A DNA stretch of 64,000 nt from Multifurca ochricompacta (taxonomy: Eukaryota > Basidiomycota > Agaricomycetes > Russulales > Russulaceae). The position numbers and the translations under genes were made by a program. A model generated the notes under the pieces. The model saw nothing but the letters and a program-made list of their open reading frames with translations. It made no database searches and was not told the DNA's origin. Positions 43,206 to 53,584 of this stretch are shown here, piece by piece (position 1 is the first letter of the stretch; the number at the start of each line of letters is the position of its first letter). Where the stretch lies: contig WTXG01000086.1 of NCBI GenBank assembly GCA_022496185.1, positions 82,969 to 146,968 of the forward strand. Reading direction: 5' to 3'.

Positions 43206-44429
43206 TCAGTGACCAACTGTGAATGTAATCATGTGAGGAGGTAGTGTGAGACGACGGCGGGAGCGAGGGCGGCGTGTACTGCCAACTCCACCAGCTTGAA
43301 GGATTGCGCGGAGTTCAGGATTGGGGGCAAAGGTCATGGCTTCTGCTGCAGTAGGGATTATGTCCCAAGTGGGTGCATATACATAAGTGAGATAAGGGAA
43401 GAGGCGATAGTAAACATCAGCCCTAGACATGGCATGGACCGTTTCTTGGATGTCTTGGTGGGCTCGGCTAACCTGTCGTCTCCAGTGGGCCAGTTCACGA
43501 AGAGCGCCATCCAGTCGTCGAGTAGCATAGCGGAAGCGGGCAACTTCTGCCCAAGCACCTGGATCCTGAAGTTCATCCAATGCATGACTGACGATTGGTG
43601 TAAATTCTGTGTCTGGGTCAAAGAGTCGTTGCTGAAAGAGTGTGAGGATAGGATTGGGGAAACCTGGGTGTCGGGCATGAGGTCGTGCATATAGAGGAAA
43701 GCGGAAGATAGGCTCATCAGCCCCCATGGTGCAGACAACAGTGGGCTCATCTTGTCGAAAGTCGTAAGCAATGTAGCGAGCAATCCTTCGATAACCATGT
43801 GAGTCAGTGATTAAATGGGGAAAGTAGTGACAAGTGTTATGCATGTGGTTGCGGATAAATGGGGGGCCTGGATAAGTGTAAGGGATGGGTGATTGTCGGG
43901 TAGCAGCAGCATTGCCAGGTAGACGTTCCAGTTCTGGGGTAGGTGGTCGCTGGTCTCCAGTATCATTCTGGGTTTGAGTTCCTCCAGTAGCATCAGCCTC
44001 TAAGCGTGCACGTGTCTCCTGTAGCATGGTCAATACACGGTTACGAACTGCTGGGTCTAGATTTTGATTCACAGATGTTGTAATAGAGATGGCATTGGTG
44101 AGGGTTTGGATGGGATCGTCAGACATAGTAAAGGAAAAGTGTGAAGGAGGGGTTGATGAAGCCGGTGTGGTTGGAAGTGTAGGGGCATCTTGCGGAAACT
44201 TGAGCGCACCTAGGTTTGCTGCATCAGCAGCAGCAACAGCAAACTGGTCTCTGAAGTTAGGGTCTGGGGTGGAGGGTGAAGGCTGAGTGTTGGTAGGTCG
44301 GCGTGTGGTAGACATCCTAGGGCCTGGTTTGACACCTTTGCGTGGGGAAAAGAGGCGAGTGAGTCGTTTGGTGCGGGCCATGATAAGAGGAAGAAGTGTG
44401 TATGTGGGGGAAAGGAGGTGGGAAAACAT
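43206..44429 (-). CDS. Element C third ORF (ORF3), intact, unknown function
   Basis: 407 codons, ATG at 44429, only 15 nt after the pol stop, ending shortly before the polypurine tract. A later ATG at residue 17 (MARTKRLTRL) is an alternative start. The N-terminal ~190 residues are low complexity, basic at first, with PPSHFSFTM and a helical RVLTMLQETRARLEAD. A folded-looking part (about 195-355) reads HYFPHLITDS, RRIARYIAYDF, CTMGADEPIFRFPLY, LQDPGAWAEVARFRYATRRL, MSRADVYYRLFPYLTYVY. An Arg-rich tail (RRPRSRRRL, about 386-394) follows. No zinc knuckle, signal peptide or membrane helix, so not Env. It is homologous to the broken ORF3 of A and, over the folded part, apparently to ORF3 of D. 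Being open in the youngest element suggests it is needed. Confidence 0.8.
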   Translation of the reverse strand: MFSHLLSPTYTLLPLIMARTKRLTRLFSPRKGVKPGPRMSTTRRPTNTQPSPSTPDPNFRDQFAVAAADAANLGALKFPQDAPTLPTTPASSTPPSHFSFTMSDDPIQTLTNAISITTSVNQNLDPAVRNRVLTMLQETRARLEADATGGTQTQNDTGDQRPPTPELERLPGNAAATRQSPIPYTYPGPPFIRNHMHNTCHYFPHLITDSHGYRRIARYIAYDFRQDEPTVVCTMGADEPIFRFPLYARPHARHPGFPNPILTLFQQRLFDPDTEFTPIVSHALDELQDPGAWAEVARFRYATRRLDGALRELAHWRRQVSRAHQDIQETVHAMSRADVYYRLFPYLTYVYAPTWDIIPTAAEAMTFAPNPELRAILQAGGVGSTRRPRSRRRLTLPPHMITFTVGH

Positions 44430-44433
44430 GTAG

Positions 44434-44444
44434 TCACCCCCTTC
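44434..44444 (-). promoter_or_regulatory. Internal polypurine tract after C pol
   Basis: On the minus strand gaagggggtga, directly after the pol stop and before the ORF3 ATG. It mirrors the tract at 12868-12878 in A. Confidence 0.4.
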
Positions 44445-47400
44445 TTAAGGGAGGCGTTGTCCCTGACGCCTGGGAAGAGAATCATAGTATTGTTTGATCA
44501 GTGCCGGGGCATGACAGTCGGAGCTATCAACCCAAGAGTTCTCACTGGCAGGATAGCCGACCCAGCTGACTAGAAATTGGAGCTTCTTAGAACGCCCATG
44601 GAGCCGGTGATTGAGGATAGCTGCCACTTCATATTCTTCTTCCTGATTAATAAGCTCTGGTGGGGGCCTGAGGTAATTGGGGCCATGTGCAACAGTTTCT
44701 AGATAGGGAGATAGAAGATCAATATGAAACACATCATGGATATTCATGTGGGAAGGCAGGGACAAGCGATACGCCACAGGGGAGATACAGTTCAGAATGC
44801 GGAAGGGGCCGTAACGGCGGGGGGCCAACTTAGTCGATGGGAAGTGGGTCTTCAGGTTGCGCCCTTCCAACCAAACCTGAGTGCCTACTGCGAGAGGAGG
44901 TCGCGTCGGGCGACTCGTGTGGGTTCGAAGCGCTAGTTCAGCGCGGGTACGTGCAGCCTGAAGATCGCGGAGACGGGTGTCAACTTGAGGGACACTAGAC
45001 TCGGATAACTGTCCGTTCCAATCGAACGAAACGCCGTGTATTAGCGCATGCGGAGACAGCTTGGATTTGTCGTGTGTCCATGAATTATGGACGAATTCGG
45101 CTAATGGCAAGTAGTTCGGCCATCGAGATTGATCGTCACCAAGCCAAAGGCGGAGGTATTGTTCGAGCCATAGATTCATACGTTCGCTCGAACCGTCCGT
45201 TCGGGGATGAAAAGCGGTCGACAGGTTTTGTTGGATACCCAGTGTGCGGGCGAGTTCACGGGAAAAGTGTGAGGTAAACCGGGGATCTCGATCAGAGATG
45301 ATACGTCGTGGGACACCAAAGGTCGGAAAAACATGTCGATAATACAGGGTAGCGATCCCTTCCCCCGTGATATCTTTCGAGCAAGGAATGAATTTTGCTG
45401 ATTTGGAGCAGCCTTGGTCCACAATCGTGAGTACCGCATTGTAACGCCCCGAGGGCGGGAGATCCGTGATAAGATCCATCGCGACATACTGAAAGGGGCC
45501 GGCCGAGGCCGGTACATCGAACGGAAACAAAGGGGCTTTCTTAGTTAACTTTGGTTTATTTTCTTGACATGTCGCGCAACCCTGAACATATTCGCAGACG
45601 AACTCCCTAAGACCGACGCCATCGTAATCGGCTAATACCTTTCGCGTAGTCTTTTCAATACCCGGGTGTCCCGCGAGGACATGATCGTGATAACGTCGGA
45701 GAATGTCCCGTCGCGTTAGCAGATCGGACGGGAAGGGGTGTTTAACTGTTTGTAGCGTTCGGAGAAATAATTTGTTGGGGAGGATTACGACTTTTTCATT
45801 GTCTTCGGTTCCGCGATCAGCGTCGGGCCGTCGTGAGAGCATATCTGCCACGGTGTGTAATTTTCCGGGAACGTGTTCCAGAGAGAAATCAAAATCTGCC
45901 AATTCCTGAAGCCAGCGGGCCTGTCTTCGGTTGAGTTTTTGTGGTTCTCGAAAATACTGTAAGTTATTATGGTCTGTGCGGACCTGAACTTTGTGTCGGG
46001 CTCCAAGGAGATATTGACGCCAGACACGAAAGGCGACCATAATCGCGAATAATTCTCTATCATATATGTCCCAATTTCTCTGAGTCTCGTCAAGCGTTTT
46101 GGAGAGGTATGCGATAGGATGTAAGCGTCCCACAGGGTCCTTCTGGCTTAACGTGGCCCGACGGCATATCCAGAAGCATCTGTATCTACGATAAACGGCT
46201 GTTCAAAATTCGGTTGTGCGAGCACCGGTTGAGAGGTTACGCGTTCTTTAAGTGTATCGAAGGCTGCTGTTCTGCCGCCGTCCACTTCCACAGATTCTTG
46301 GCACTGGTCAGGGCATTCAGAGGGGCGGCAATCTTGCTAAAGCCCTGAATGAAGCGACGATAGAACTGGCAGAACCCTAAGAACGATCGGACTTCTTTCA
46401 CGGTTGTGGGAACCTTCCAGGTGGCGACGCCTTCCACTTTGACTGGATCCATATGAACTTGATTCGCCTCCAAGATGAGTCCAAGGTATTCTATTCGCGT
46501 TTGTTCGAAGGCACACTTTTCTGGTTTGAGGTAGAGATCTAAGCGATTGAGTTTATCCAGAACACGATGGACCTTGGATCGGTGGTTGTCGAGATCGTTA
46601 TCTGTGTGAATAAGGATGTCGTCCATATAGACTGTAAACCACGCCTTTCCTGTTGCGTCGTGATCATTGAGTTCATCTCTGAACTCGGCATTCATCATGG
46701 TCTGGAATGTCGCGGGGGAGTTGGTTAAGCCAAAGAACATCACATTGGGTTCAAAGAGGCCCCGATTAGTTTTGAACGCGGCTTTCCAGCGGTCTTCGGG
46801 TACGATACGGATATTGTTGTAGCCCCAGCGGACGTCCATCTTTGTGAACAGAGTACTTCCTCGGACTCGATCGATAAGTTCCGGAATGAGCGGGAGAGGA
46901 TAAGTGTTTCGGATCGTCCAGTTATTCAGTTTACGATAATCTTGTACGGGTCTAAGTTTTCCGTCCTTCTTCTTAATAAAGAAGAATGGAGATGCGTATG
47001 GCGATTTTGATGCCGAAATATAGCCCTTTTCAAATGTTCGTCAAGGAAAGCGTTCAACGCGTCTTGTTCTCCCGGTCCGAGTGGATAGATCTTACAGTCC
47101 ATTGAGGCCGGCGCGTCTGCTTTTAGTTCGATTTTATGGTCCCAGGGTCGTTCTGCGGGGAAGCGTTGAGCTTCCTGGTCACTGAATACTTTCTGGTGTC
47201 GGTGATACTCCGAAGGGACGATCTGATCCCAGGATCGTTCTATCTTATCTTTAGCCTTGATTGCTAACTCTTGCGCGATGTTGAGTCGCTTTATCTGTTC
47301 GGTGGGTAGACCGAATGTGACCTCGTCCATAAGGTGTCCTGCTGTCCAATCTATGTGTGGGTTATTTGCTGCGAACCACGGATATCCTAGAATCACTTCA

Positions 47401-47735
47401 TCCTTTCCGATTGACGCGACGTAAAATCTGTGTTGTTGCGCTTTGTCATTGGTGACGACACGTAGATCGACGCATCGTGTGATATAACGCGTGGCATTAG
47501 GTGATCCATCTGCGTTTTGTAGTTGTTTCGGAATTGTCAGGCACTTCGTGGGGAGTCTGTGTTTGATTACTGTTTTATAATTAATAAAGTTTTCTGTGGC
47601 TCCACTGTCGATGAGAGCTTCTATGTTGGCCTCTTTTTTCACTCCATGTAATGGAACAGAGATTGTCATTGCTCTAATAGGTGATCTAAATACATGGTGT
47701 GAGATTAACGCTCGAATGAAGGCCGCATCATTCAA
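44445..47735 (-). pseudogene. pol: Element C pol (three single-base shifts)
   Basis: Minus strand, -1 frame to gag. Protease IDSGATENF (about 47606), RT with YMDDIL (about 46628), RNase H, integrase (HDHVLAGHPG, CATCQENK about 45560; MDLITDLP, SDRDPRF, SERMN about 45180) and chromodomain (EYEVAAILNH, LVSWVGYPA, about 44550-44630). Shifts near 47025 (run of A/G), 46262 (cagcag) and 46155 (gggcc) separate three long open blocks; the 562-codon block 46133-44445 covering late RNase H, integrase and chromodomain is clean. All three shifts are at short repeats, so sequencing or assembly error is possible in an element with identical LTRs. Confidence 0.93.
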
Positions 47736-48904
47736 GCGATATAAAAATCCTCATCCCCTTTGAATTTACTCTGAAGGGCGAGGCGTTGATCGTCGTTCAT
47801 GGATCGAAGAGCGTTGGCGAGCGCGTCGACGTCTATCTCGGTCGTCTCTGCCGGTTTCTGTGCGTGAGCTTTCGGAGGTGCCGTTGTAGCTGTCGAAGGG
47901 ACTTCCGTGATCGTGGCGGTCCGAGCCGGGCTACTGGCACTGGTGCTGGTATTAATGCGCGGCTTCTTATTCGGGCAGTCCCTGGCGAGATGTCCTTGGC
48001 GCCCACACTCAAAGCATCGGCCATTCTTCCTATATTGCTCTTTCTCTTCCATTGTAATTGCCTTTTTGATGACGTCGGCTCCTTGTGAGTGTGGGTCCGA
48101 CTCGCGTTTCTTATAAAACGTAAATTTGTTGCCTCGGGGTGGTGTGTTTGTTGTCGACCGCGTGCTGAGGGCGTCTTTGCTATACAACCAGTTTGCATGG
48201 TGTTTCCTGGCCGAGGCCGCTGCTTCATCGAACGTCTTAGGTTGGTCAAATAGGAGCATAGTCTGAACCAATCGCGTGGGGAGGCCTCGGTGAAAGAATT
48301 GCCGAGCGGCTGGGTCATCAATATGGAGTTCGGCCCTTGTAGCCAGCGTGCGAAACTCGGCGATGTATTCGTCGATATTGGAATCTTTCATTTGTAAGCG
48401 ATCTAATGCTCGCAGCGCTTTCTGTCCAGCCGCCACGTCGGCCCATGCATCTCGGAATATTTGTCTAAATTTGTCCCAAATGTATGGGACTCGGATGTTT
48501 CCCTCTTTGATGTCGGTCAACCATTTGATCTGGTCTATCACCCATCGGTCTACTCGGGGTCCCCGTAGCAATCCTAGTGTGAACGCAACTCTCGTTCTTT
48601 CGTTCTGAACCATGGCTACTGTTTCATTGAGGCTGAAGAACAGTTCCAGTTTGGCGAGCCAATCCATAGCAATGTCTCGGTCTCCGTCGAAGAAGGGTGG
48701 TGGTACGCCCATCATGGGCCCTCCCGAATACGTTGTCCCTCCTCCTGGAGCGGGGGGTCCTTGCGGTGGTTCATCAGGATTTCTTCCTGTCATTCTGGGA
48801 TTTGGCCTATCTTCGGGGCTTCGTTCGGGTCGACCGGTCTGCGACTCCACGATGTCCTCCTCCGCGGCCCTTCGTGCCTGCCTGGTGTTTGGTCTAGTCG
48901 TCAT
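47732..48904 (-). CDS. gag: Element C Gag
   Basis: 390 codons from ATG 48904, the first ATG downstream of the predicted transcription start; the leader of roughly 720 nt has none. It opens MTTRPNTRQARRAAEED and has a Pro/Gly-rich linker. A retrotransposon Gag capsid-like region (about residues 70-240; FFDGDRDIAMDWLAKLELFF, WADVAAGQKALRALDRLQM, DSNIDEYIAEFRTL) and one zinc knuckle CFECGRQGHLARDC (about 47980-48021) follow, ending GDEDFYIA. Pol begins in the overlapping -1 frame. It forms the particle in which reverse transcription occurs. Intact. Confidence 0.93.
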   Translation of the reverse strand: MTTRPNTRQARRAAEEDIVESQTGRPERSPEDRPNPRMTGRNPDEPPQGPPAPGGGTTYSGGPMMGVPPPFFDGDRDIAMDWLAKLELFFSLNETVAMVQNERTRVAFTLGLLRGPRVDRWVIDQIKWLTDIKEGNIRVPYIWDKFRQIFRDAWADVAAGQKALRALDRLQMKDSNIDEYIAEFRTLATRAELHIDDPAARQFFHRGLPTRLVQTMLLFDQPKTFDEAAASARKHHANWLYSKDALSTRSTTNTPPRGNKFTFYKKRESDPHSQGADVIKKAITMEEKEQYRKNGRCFECGRQGHLARDCPNKKPRINTSTSASSPARTATITEVPSTATTAPPKAHAQKPAETTEIDVDALANALRSMNDDQRLALQSKFKGDEDFYIA

Positions 48905-49338
48905 TGTGTGTGGTGTTGGTACTTCTGTGTTTTCGTCGTTTGGGGTGGGGCTATCTGCTGCCGCAAGAAGAGCAAAGCGGTTATGGAAGTCAATAGGTAA
49001 GTCGCCGTGCGATTGTGGTTCTAACTCGTCTGTCAGGTATCGGAGTGGGGAGTTGTCTTCAAGAGACGCTTCTTCGGACGTTGGGGATCGGGGGTCACGC
49101 GCTGAGTAAGACGTTGCGCTGTCGAGATTCGGGCAAGGGACGCGATGTCGTCGCCTTGCAATTCAGGTGAGTGTTTCGAGTGTTCGTTTATAGAGATTAC
49201 TGATCGCGTCAATAGTCAAGCAGCTTCGGGGTCGTCTGTCGGTTCTGTAGTCGGGGTTCGGGCTCGGGTGTCAGGACAAGGGACGCGTCGTCGTCGCCTT
49301 GTACGTTCGGTGAGTTCTGGTGTCCTCTTGTTTGAAAG
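48905..49338 (-). other. Element C leader, AUG-free, mostly open in places
   Basis: Between PBS and gag ATG. On the minus strand it contains no ATG. It holds two copies of a 25-nt unit (49276-49300 and 49134-49158) reading caaggcgacgac..gcgtcccttg, which encodes QGDD-ASL and whose ends can pair (CAAGG/CCTTG). Element A has one copy (7390-7414). It could be an N-terminal Gag extension, an RNA signal, or both. Confidence 0.45.
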
Positions 49339-49349
49339 AAGTCTGTTCT
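49339..49349 (-). promoter_or_regulatory. Element C self-priming site
   Basis: On the minus strand agaacagactt, 2 nt inside the LTR, complementary to the sequence at 49623-49633 in the LTR. Confidence 0.75.
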
Positions 49350-49351
49350 AA

Positions 49352-49874
49352 TGTCACAGTTAGGTGCGGGAACTGTGTCGAGGTCGAACAAGAGGAAGCA
49401 ACTTCAGTCAAGTCTCAAGGTCACGAAGGGTCAAGTCTGGTTCAAGCCCACAACAGAGTCGATAGGGCACGCGCGAGAGTCGAGGTCGACGGCAGAGACA
49501 CTCAGTCCTGCAACAAATTCAAGAGGTTCGAAGGCTCTCCAAGTCGCGTCTTGGAGAGTTCAAGTGGGGTTCTTTCTGGGAGAGTTCGATGAAGTCACAA
49601 GCACCTTGGATTGGAACACAAGAGAACAGACTTAGGTCTGTCTCTCTACTTTACTGTACTTTAAATACAGGTGGGTTTAGCTATGTCATAGTGGGTAGAG
49701 GGTTCTAGTACTATGATGTATGATCTAGTGGTTGCGCAGTAGAACTAGCTAGAACCATGGAGAAGGAGGAGGGGTTGAGCCCTCAGTAAGCAACAGTAAA
49801 GTAGTGTGTCAATAAAAGTCCGTTTCTTTGTCAGTCAGTCTCATGTCACCTTAGCCAGTGTAAAATCCGTCACA
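49352..49874 (-). repeat. Element C 5' LTR
   Basis: 523 bp, identical by eye to 42648-43170. A TATA-like tatttaaa on the minus strand lies about 40 bp upstream of the predicted start taagtctgttct. Followed on the plus strand by TSD CTTCT. Confidence 0.95.
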
Positions 49875-52800
49875 CTTCTTGTAACCCCAGTGTTCCTTGT
49901 ACAAGCCGCTCTGCGGTCCTAGATAACCTTGGTTTTGAGCATGTATCCTTGTTAGTGACTAGAAATGCTAGATCACCTTCTATTGTGCTCAAAGCAGAAC
50001 TCATTGGACAAAACACTAGGAAGAAAATCAGTGCGCATGCCCTAATAGATAGTGGGGCAGAAGGATTAATAATCCACCAAGACTATGCCAAAGCACATCA
50101 CCTAACCTTGAGCACCCTTGCCAAGCCTCTCCGAGTCAAAAATGTGGATGGAACTAGTAACACTAATGGAGCCATTTACTACACCACAACCCAAATCCTA
50201 CGACTACCCCTCCAAGACCAATACCATGAAGAACTTGCAGAGTTCTATGTCACTAATATAGGGGACCATGACATTATCTTAGGAACTGACTGGCTACGTT
50301 GCCACAACCCAGAAGTAAACTGGAAAGATGACACCCTGACCTTGAAGCATTGCCCCACATCCTGCACCCTTACCATGACCCCTCTGACCTTTACTTCGAC
50401 ACACCCCTCTTGCCCTGCTCTGTCTACAATCGCAGTACAACCCCTGACGGACCAAACACTCATAGCAGCAGCAGAAATCTTTGCAGCCCTAATCACAGAT
50501 CACCCCATGATTACCCCAGAAGAAGTGCCTCCCAAATTCATTGTCCATATCCGTGCCAAGACCACCATGTCCACTCAGATTGCTGCAGATCAAGTAAAGA
50601 CCCCTACATCCTTAGAAGACCAACTCCCTCCTGAATACCTCCATACCGATCTGTCTTTGAAGAGAAAGCCTCTCAACGTTTGCCACAGCACCAACCATGG
50701 GACCATGCCATAGAACTCAAACCAGATGCCAAAGTGCGTGACTGCGGCATCTACAAGCTCACCCCTGAAGAACAGAAAGCCCTGGACATTTTCTTAAATG
50801 ATCATCTTGCCAAGGGATATATCAGAGAATCTAAGTCCCCCATTGCTAGCCCCTTCTTCTTTGTAAAAAAGAAGGATGGAAAACTACGTCCTGTCCAAGA
50901 TTATGAGCCTTGAATGAAATCACAGTAAAGAATGCTTACCCCCTACCCTGATCCCAGAACTCATTGACAAACTTCACCATGCTGCTACTTCACCAAGTTT
51001 GATATCGCTGGGGATATAACAATATCCGTATCAAAGAAGGAGATGAATGGAAAGCGCCTTTAAGACCAACCGAGGTCTCTTTGAACCCCTTGTCATGTTC
51101 TTTGGACTCTGTAACTCCCCTGCCACATTCCAAGCCTTCATGAATCGAGCCTTTGAAGATCTCCTTGCCACCGACCATGTTGTCATCTATATGGATGACA
51201 TCTTAATATTTACAGACTCCATGGAACACCACAGAACACTCACTCACCAAGTCCTCCAGGTCTCCAACAGTTTGACTTATATCTAAAGCCGGAGAAGTGT
51301 ACCTTTGCTCAGACAACCATTGACTATCTTGGCCTAGTCATCACAGCTGGCCGTGTCCAGATGGACCCTGCTAAATTAGAGGGTATTACGAAATGGCCTC
51401 CCCCACGCACCCTAAAACAACTCCAAGCCTTCCTTGGATTCTGCAACTTCTACCGATGTTTTATCAAAGATTTCTCCCTCATTGCCCGCCCCCTCCAGAT
51501 CTCACCAAGAAAGATACCCCTTTCCTCTGGACTTCTGACCATGACCTTGCCTTTTCCACCCTAAAGAATGCCTTCACCACTGCCCCTGTCCTCGCCCTCC
51601 CTGACCATACTAAAGCTTTCCGTGTCATCACTGATGCCAGTGACTTTGCTATTGGTGCCATCCTCGAACAACCTGATGAACTCAATGCTACCATCCCCTT
51701 GCCTTCCTATCCAAGTCCATGCTGGATGCCGAACGCAACTATGACATCCATGACAAAGAACTTCTTGCCATTGTTTGTGCTCTGGACACCTGGAGACACT
51801 ACCTTGAGGGTGCAGCCCTTCCCTTTGAGGTATGGACTGACCACAACAACCTGACTTACTTCCCTCCAAGCAGAAGCTCTCCCGCCGCCAAGCATGGTGG
51901 GCCCTTGAACTGTCTGATACAACTTCACCATTGTTCACAAACCTGGCTCTTTCAACAAATCTGATGCTCTGTCCCGGCGTCCAGACCATAAAGAGGGGAT
52001 AGAGCATGACAATGATGAGCGCATACTCCTGGACTCTAAGTTTTTTCGCATTCAGGCCATGAAAACCACAGTCACAACAACTCATGACTCCACTCTACAC
52101 CACAGAATCAAAGACTGCCAAGACAGACAATGAAGTCACCCAAGCCCTGACCACCATCTGCACAATGGCCACGCTCCCTGCCAAAGGACTGGAGGACTGG
52201 AACCTAGAGAATGGCCTAATCCTACATAAAGGCCAAGTCTACATCCCCAAGTCCCAAGAACTACGAAGAGACATTGTAAAGTTACACCATGATTCCATTG
52301 CCACAGGACATCCAGGCAGATGGAAGACCTATGAACTAGTATCACGAGAATTTTGGTGGCCAGGATGTCCTCCTTTGTCAAAGAATATGTGGAGGATGTG
52401 CCACCTGCCAAGAAACCAAAGTTCGACCTCACTACCCATCCCTTGCAACCCAACAAGTTCCAACTCGAGTATGGGGAACAATCACCATGGACTTCATCAC
52501 AGACTTACCCCTGTCTCAGTCATATGACTCCCTTTTGTGGTGGTGGACCAGTTCAGTAAAGCCACCATCATTGTTCCTTGCACCAAAGATATCACTGCTC
52601 CAGAAACCTCCAAACTATTCCTTGAACATGTATGGAGACACACTGGCCTCCCAGACCAAGTCATCTCTGATCGAGGCCCCCAGTTTGCATCCAAAGTCAT
52701 GAAGGAAATGTGGAGCAAGCTAGGAGTACAATCATCCTTGAGCACCGCCTATCACCCCCAGACTGATGGAGAGACCAAATGAGTCAACCAAGAACTAGAA

Positions 52801-53571
52801 CAATACCTCCATGTCTTTTGCAACTTCCAACAAGATGACTGGGCAGAACTGATCCCCTTTATGGAGTTCGCCCACAATGCTAGAACTCACAGTGCTACTA
52901 AAAGATCTCCCTTTGAAATCTGGTATGGCTTCCAACCAGAGTTTATTCCCCCACTCCATTTTGCCACCCCTATCCTGTCAGTTGAAGAAAGACTCTGCAC
53001 CCTAGAAACTATCCATAGTGAAGTAGCTGCTGCCCTCCAGGTGGCTGCAGAACTCATGAAACAGTCAAGACCAGATGGACCCCTCCATGCTTTCAAAACA
53101 GGGGAGCTGGTTTGGTTGGAAGGGACAAATATATGCACCACTCACCCCAAAGCCAAACTCAGCCCCCGACGCCATGGTCCTTTTAAAGTCAACACTCTGG
53201 CCCTGTTAACTGCAAGCTTGAACTCCCTAAGTCATGGTGCATCCACCCAGTCTTTCACAACTCTCTCCTGTCCCATTACAAAGAAACCCCAGTCCATGGA
53301 CCCAACTTCACTCGACCACCACCAGAACTTGTGAATGGGGAAGAAGACCATTACGAGATAGAGACCATCTTACAGTCTGCTCACACCCCTAACAGAAAGG
53401 GCATCCGTTACCTTGTCAAATGGAAGGGCTACCCTGCCTCAGAGACCTCTTGGGTCCCCTTCACTGAAATGAAGAATGCCATGACCCTGCTTCGGGACTT
53501 CCATCATCAACACCCCACCCTGCCTAGACCCCCACACCTCTGACAAACTTGCTGTGGCACAGCAAGGCCCT

Positions 53572-53584
53572 AAAGAGGGGATAG
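53572..53584 (+). promoter_or_regulatory. B2 polypurine tract
   Basis: aaagaggggatag directly before the LTR at 53585. There is no room for a third ORF: the chromodomain frame ends at 53543. Confidence 0.7.

Larger units (their letters stand above)
42648..49874 (-). mobile_element. C: youngest-looking Ty3/Gypsy element, minus strand, in B2
   Basis: 7,227 bp; LTRs 42648-43170 and 49352-49874 (523 bp each) look identical by eye. TSD CTTCT (42643-42647, 49875-49879); the empty site is visible in B1 near 20744. On the minus strand: LTR, PBS, Gag, Pol, ORF3, polypurine tract, LTR. Gag and ORF3 are intact; Pol has three one-base shifts in short runs. Confidence 0.96.
42609..53543 (+). pseudogene. 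pol: B2 pol, split near its start by C
   Basis: The first codons (42609-42647) run into element C; the frame resumes at 49880 after the duplicated CTTCT. Protease LIDSGAEGL (about 50049), RT ([13 protein letters not shown] about 50852; YMDDIL about 51188), RNase H ([10 protein letters not shown] about 51835). Then come the integrase zinc finger (HHDSIATGHPG about 52286), DDE core (SDRGPQF about 52668, YHPQTDG about 52750) and chromodomain (HYEIETILQS, YLVKWKGYPA, about 53350-53450). Frameshifts at about 50640, 50908, 50950, 51000, 51055, 51260, 51500, 51690 and 51870, further shifts between 52370 and 52545, one near 53190, and TGA near 52780 show it is dead. Confidence 0.9.

Noticed and set aside
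43206..44429. ORF3 as an envelope gene
   Set aside because: The position is env-like, but there is no signal peptide, membrane helix or cysteine-rich ectodomain pattern.
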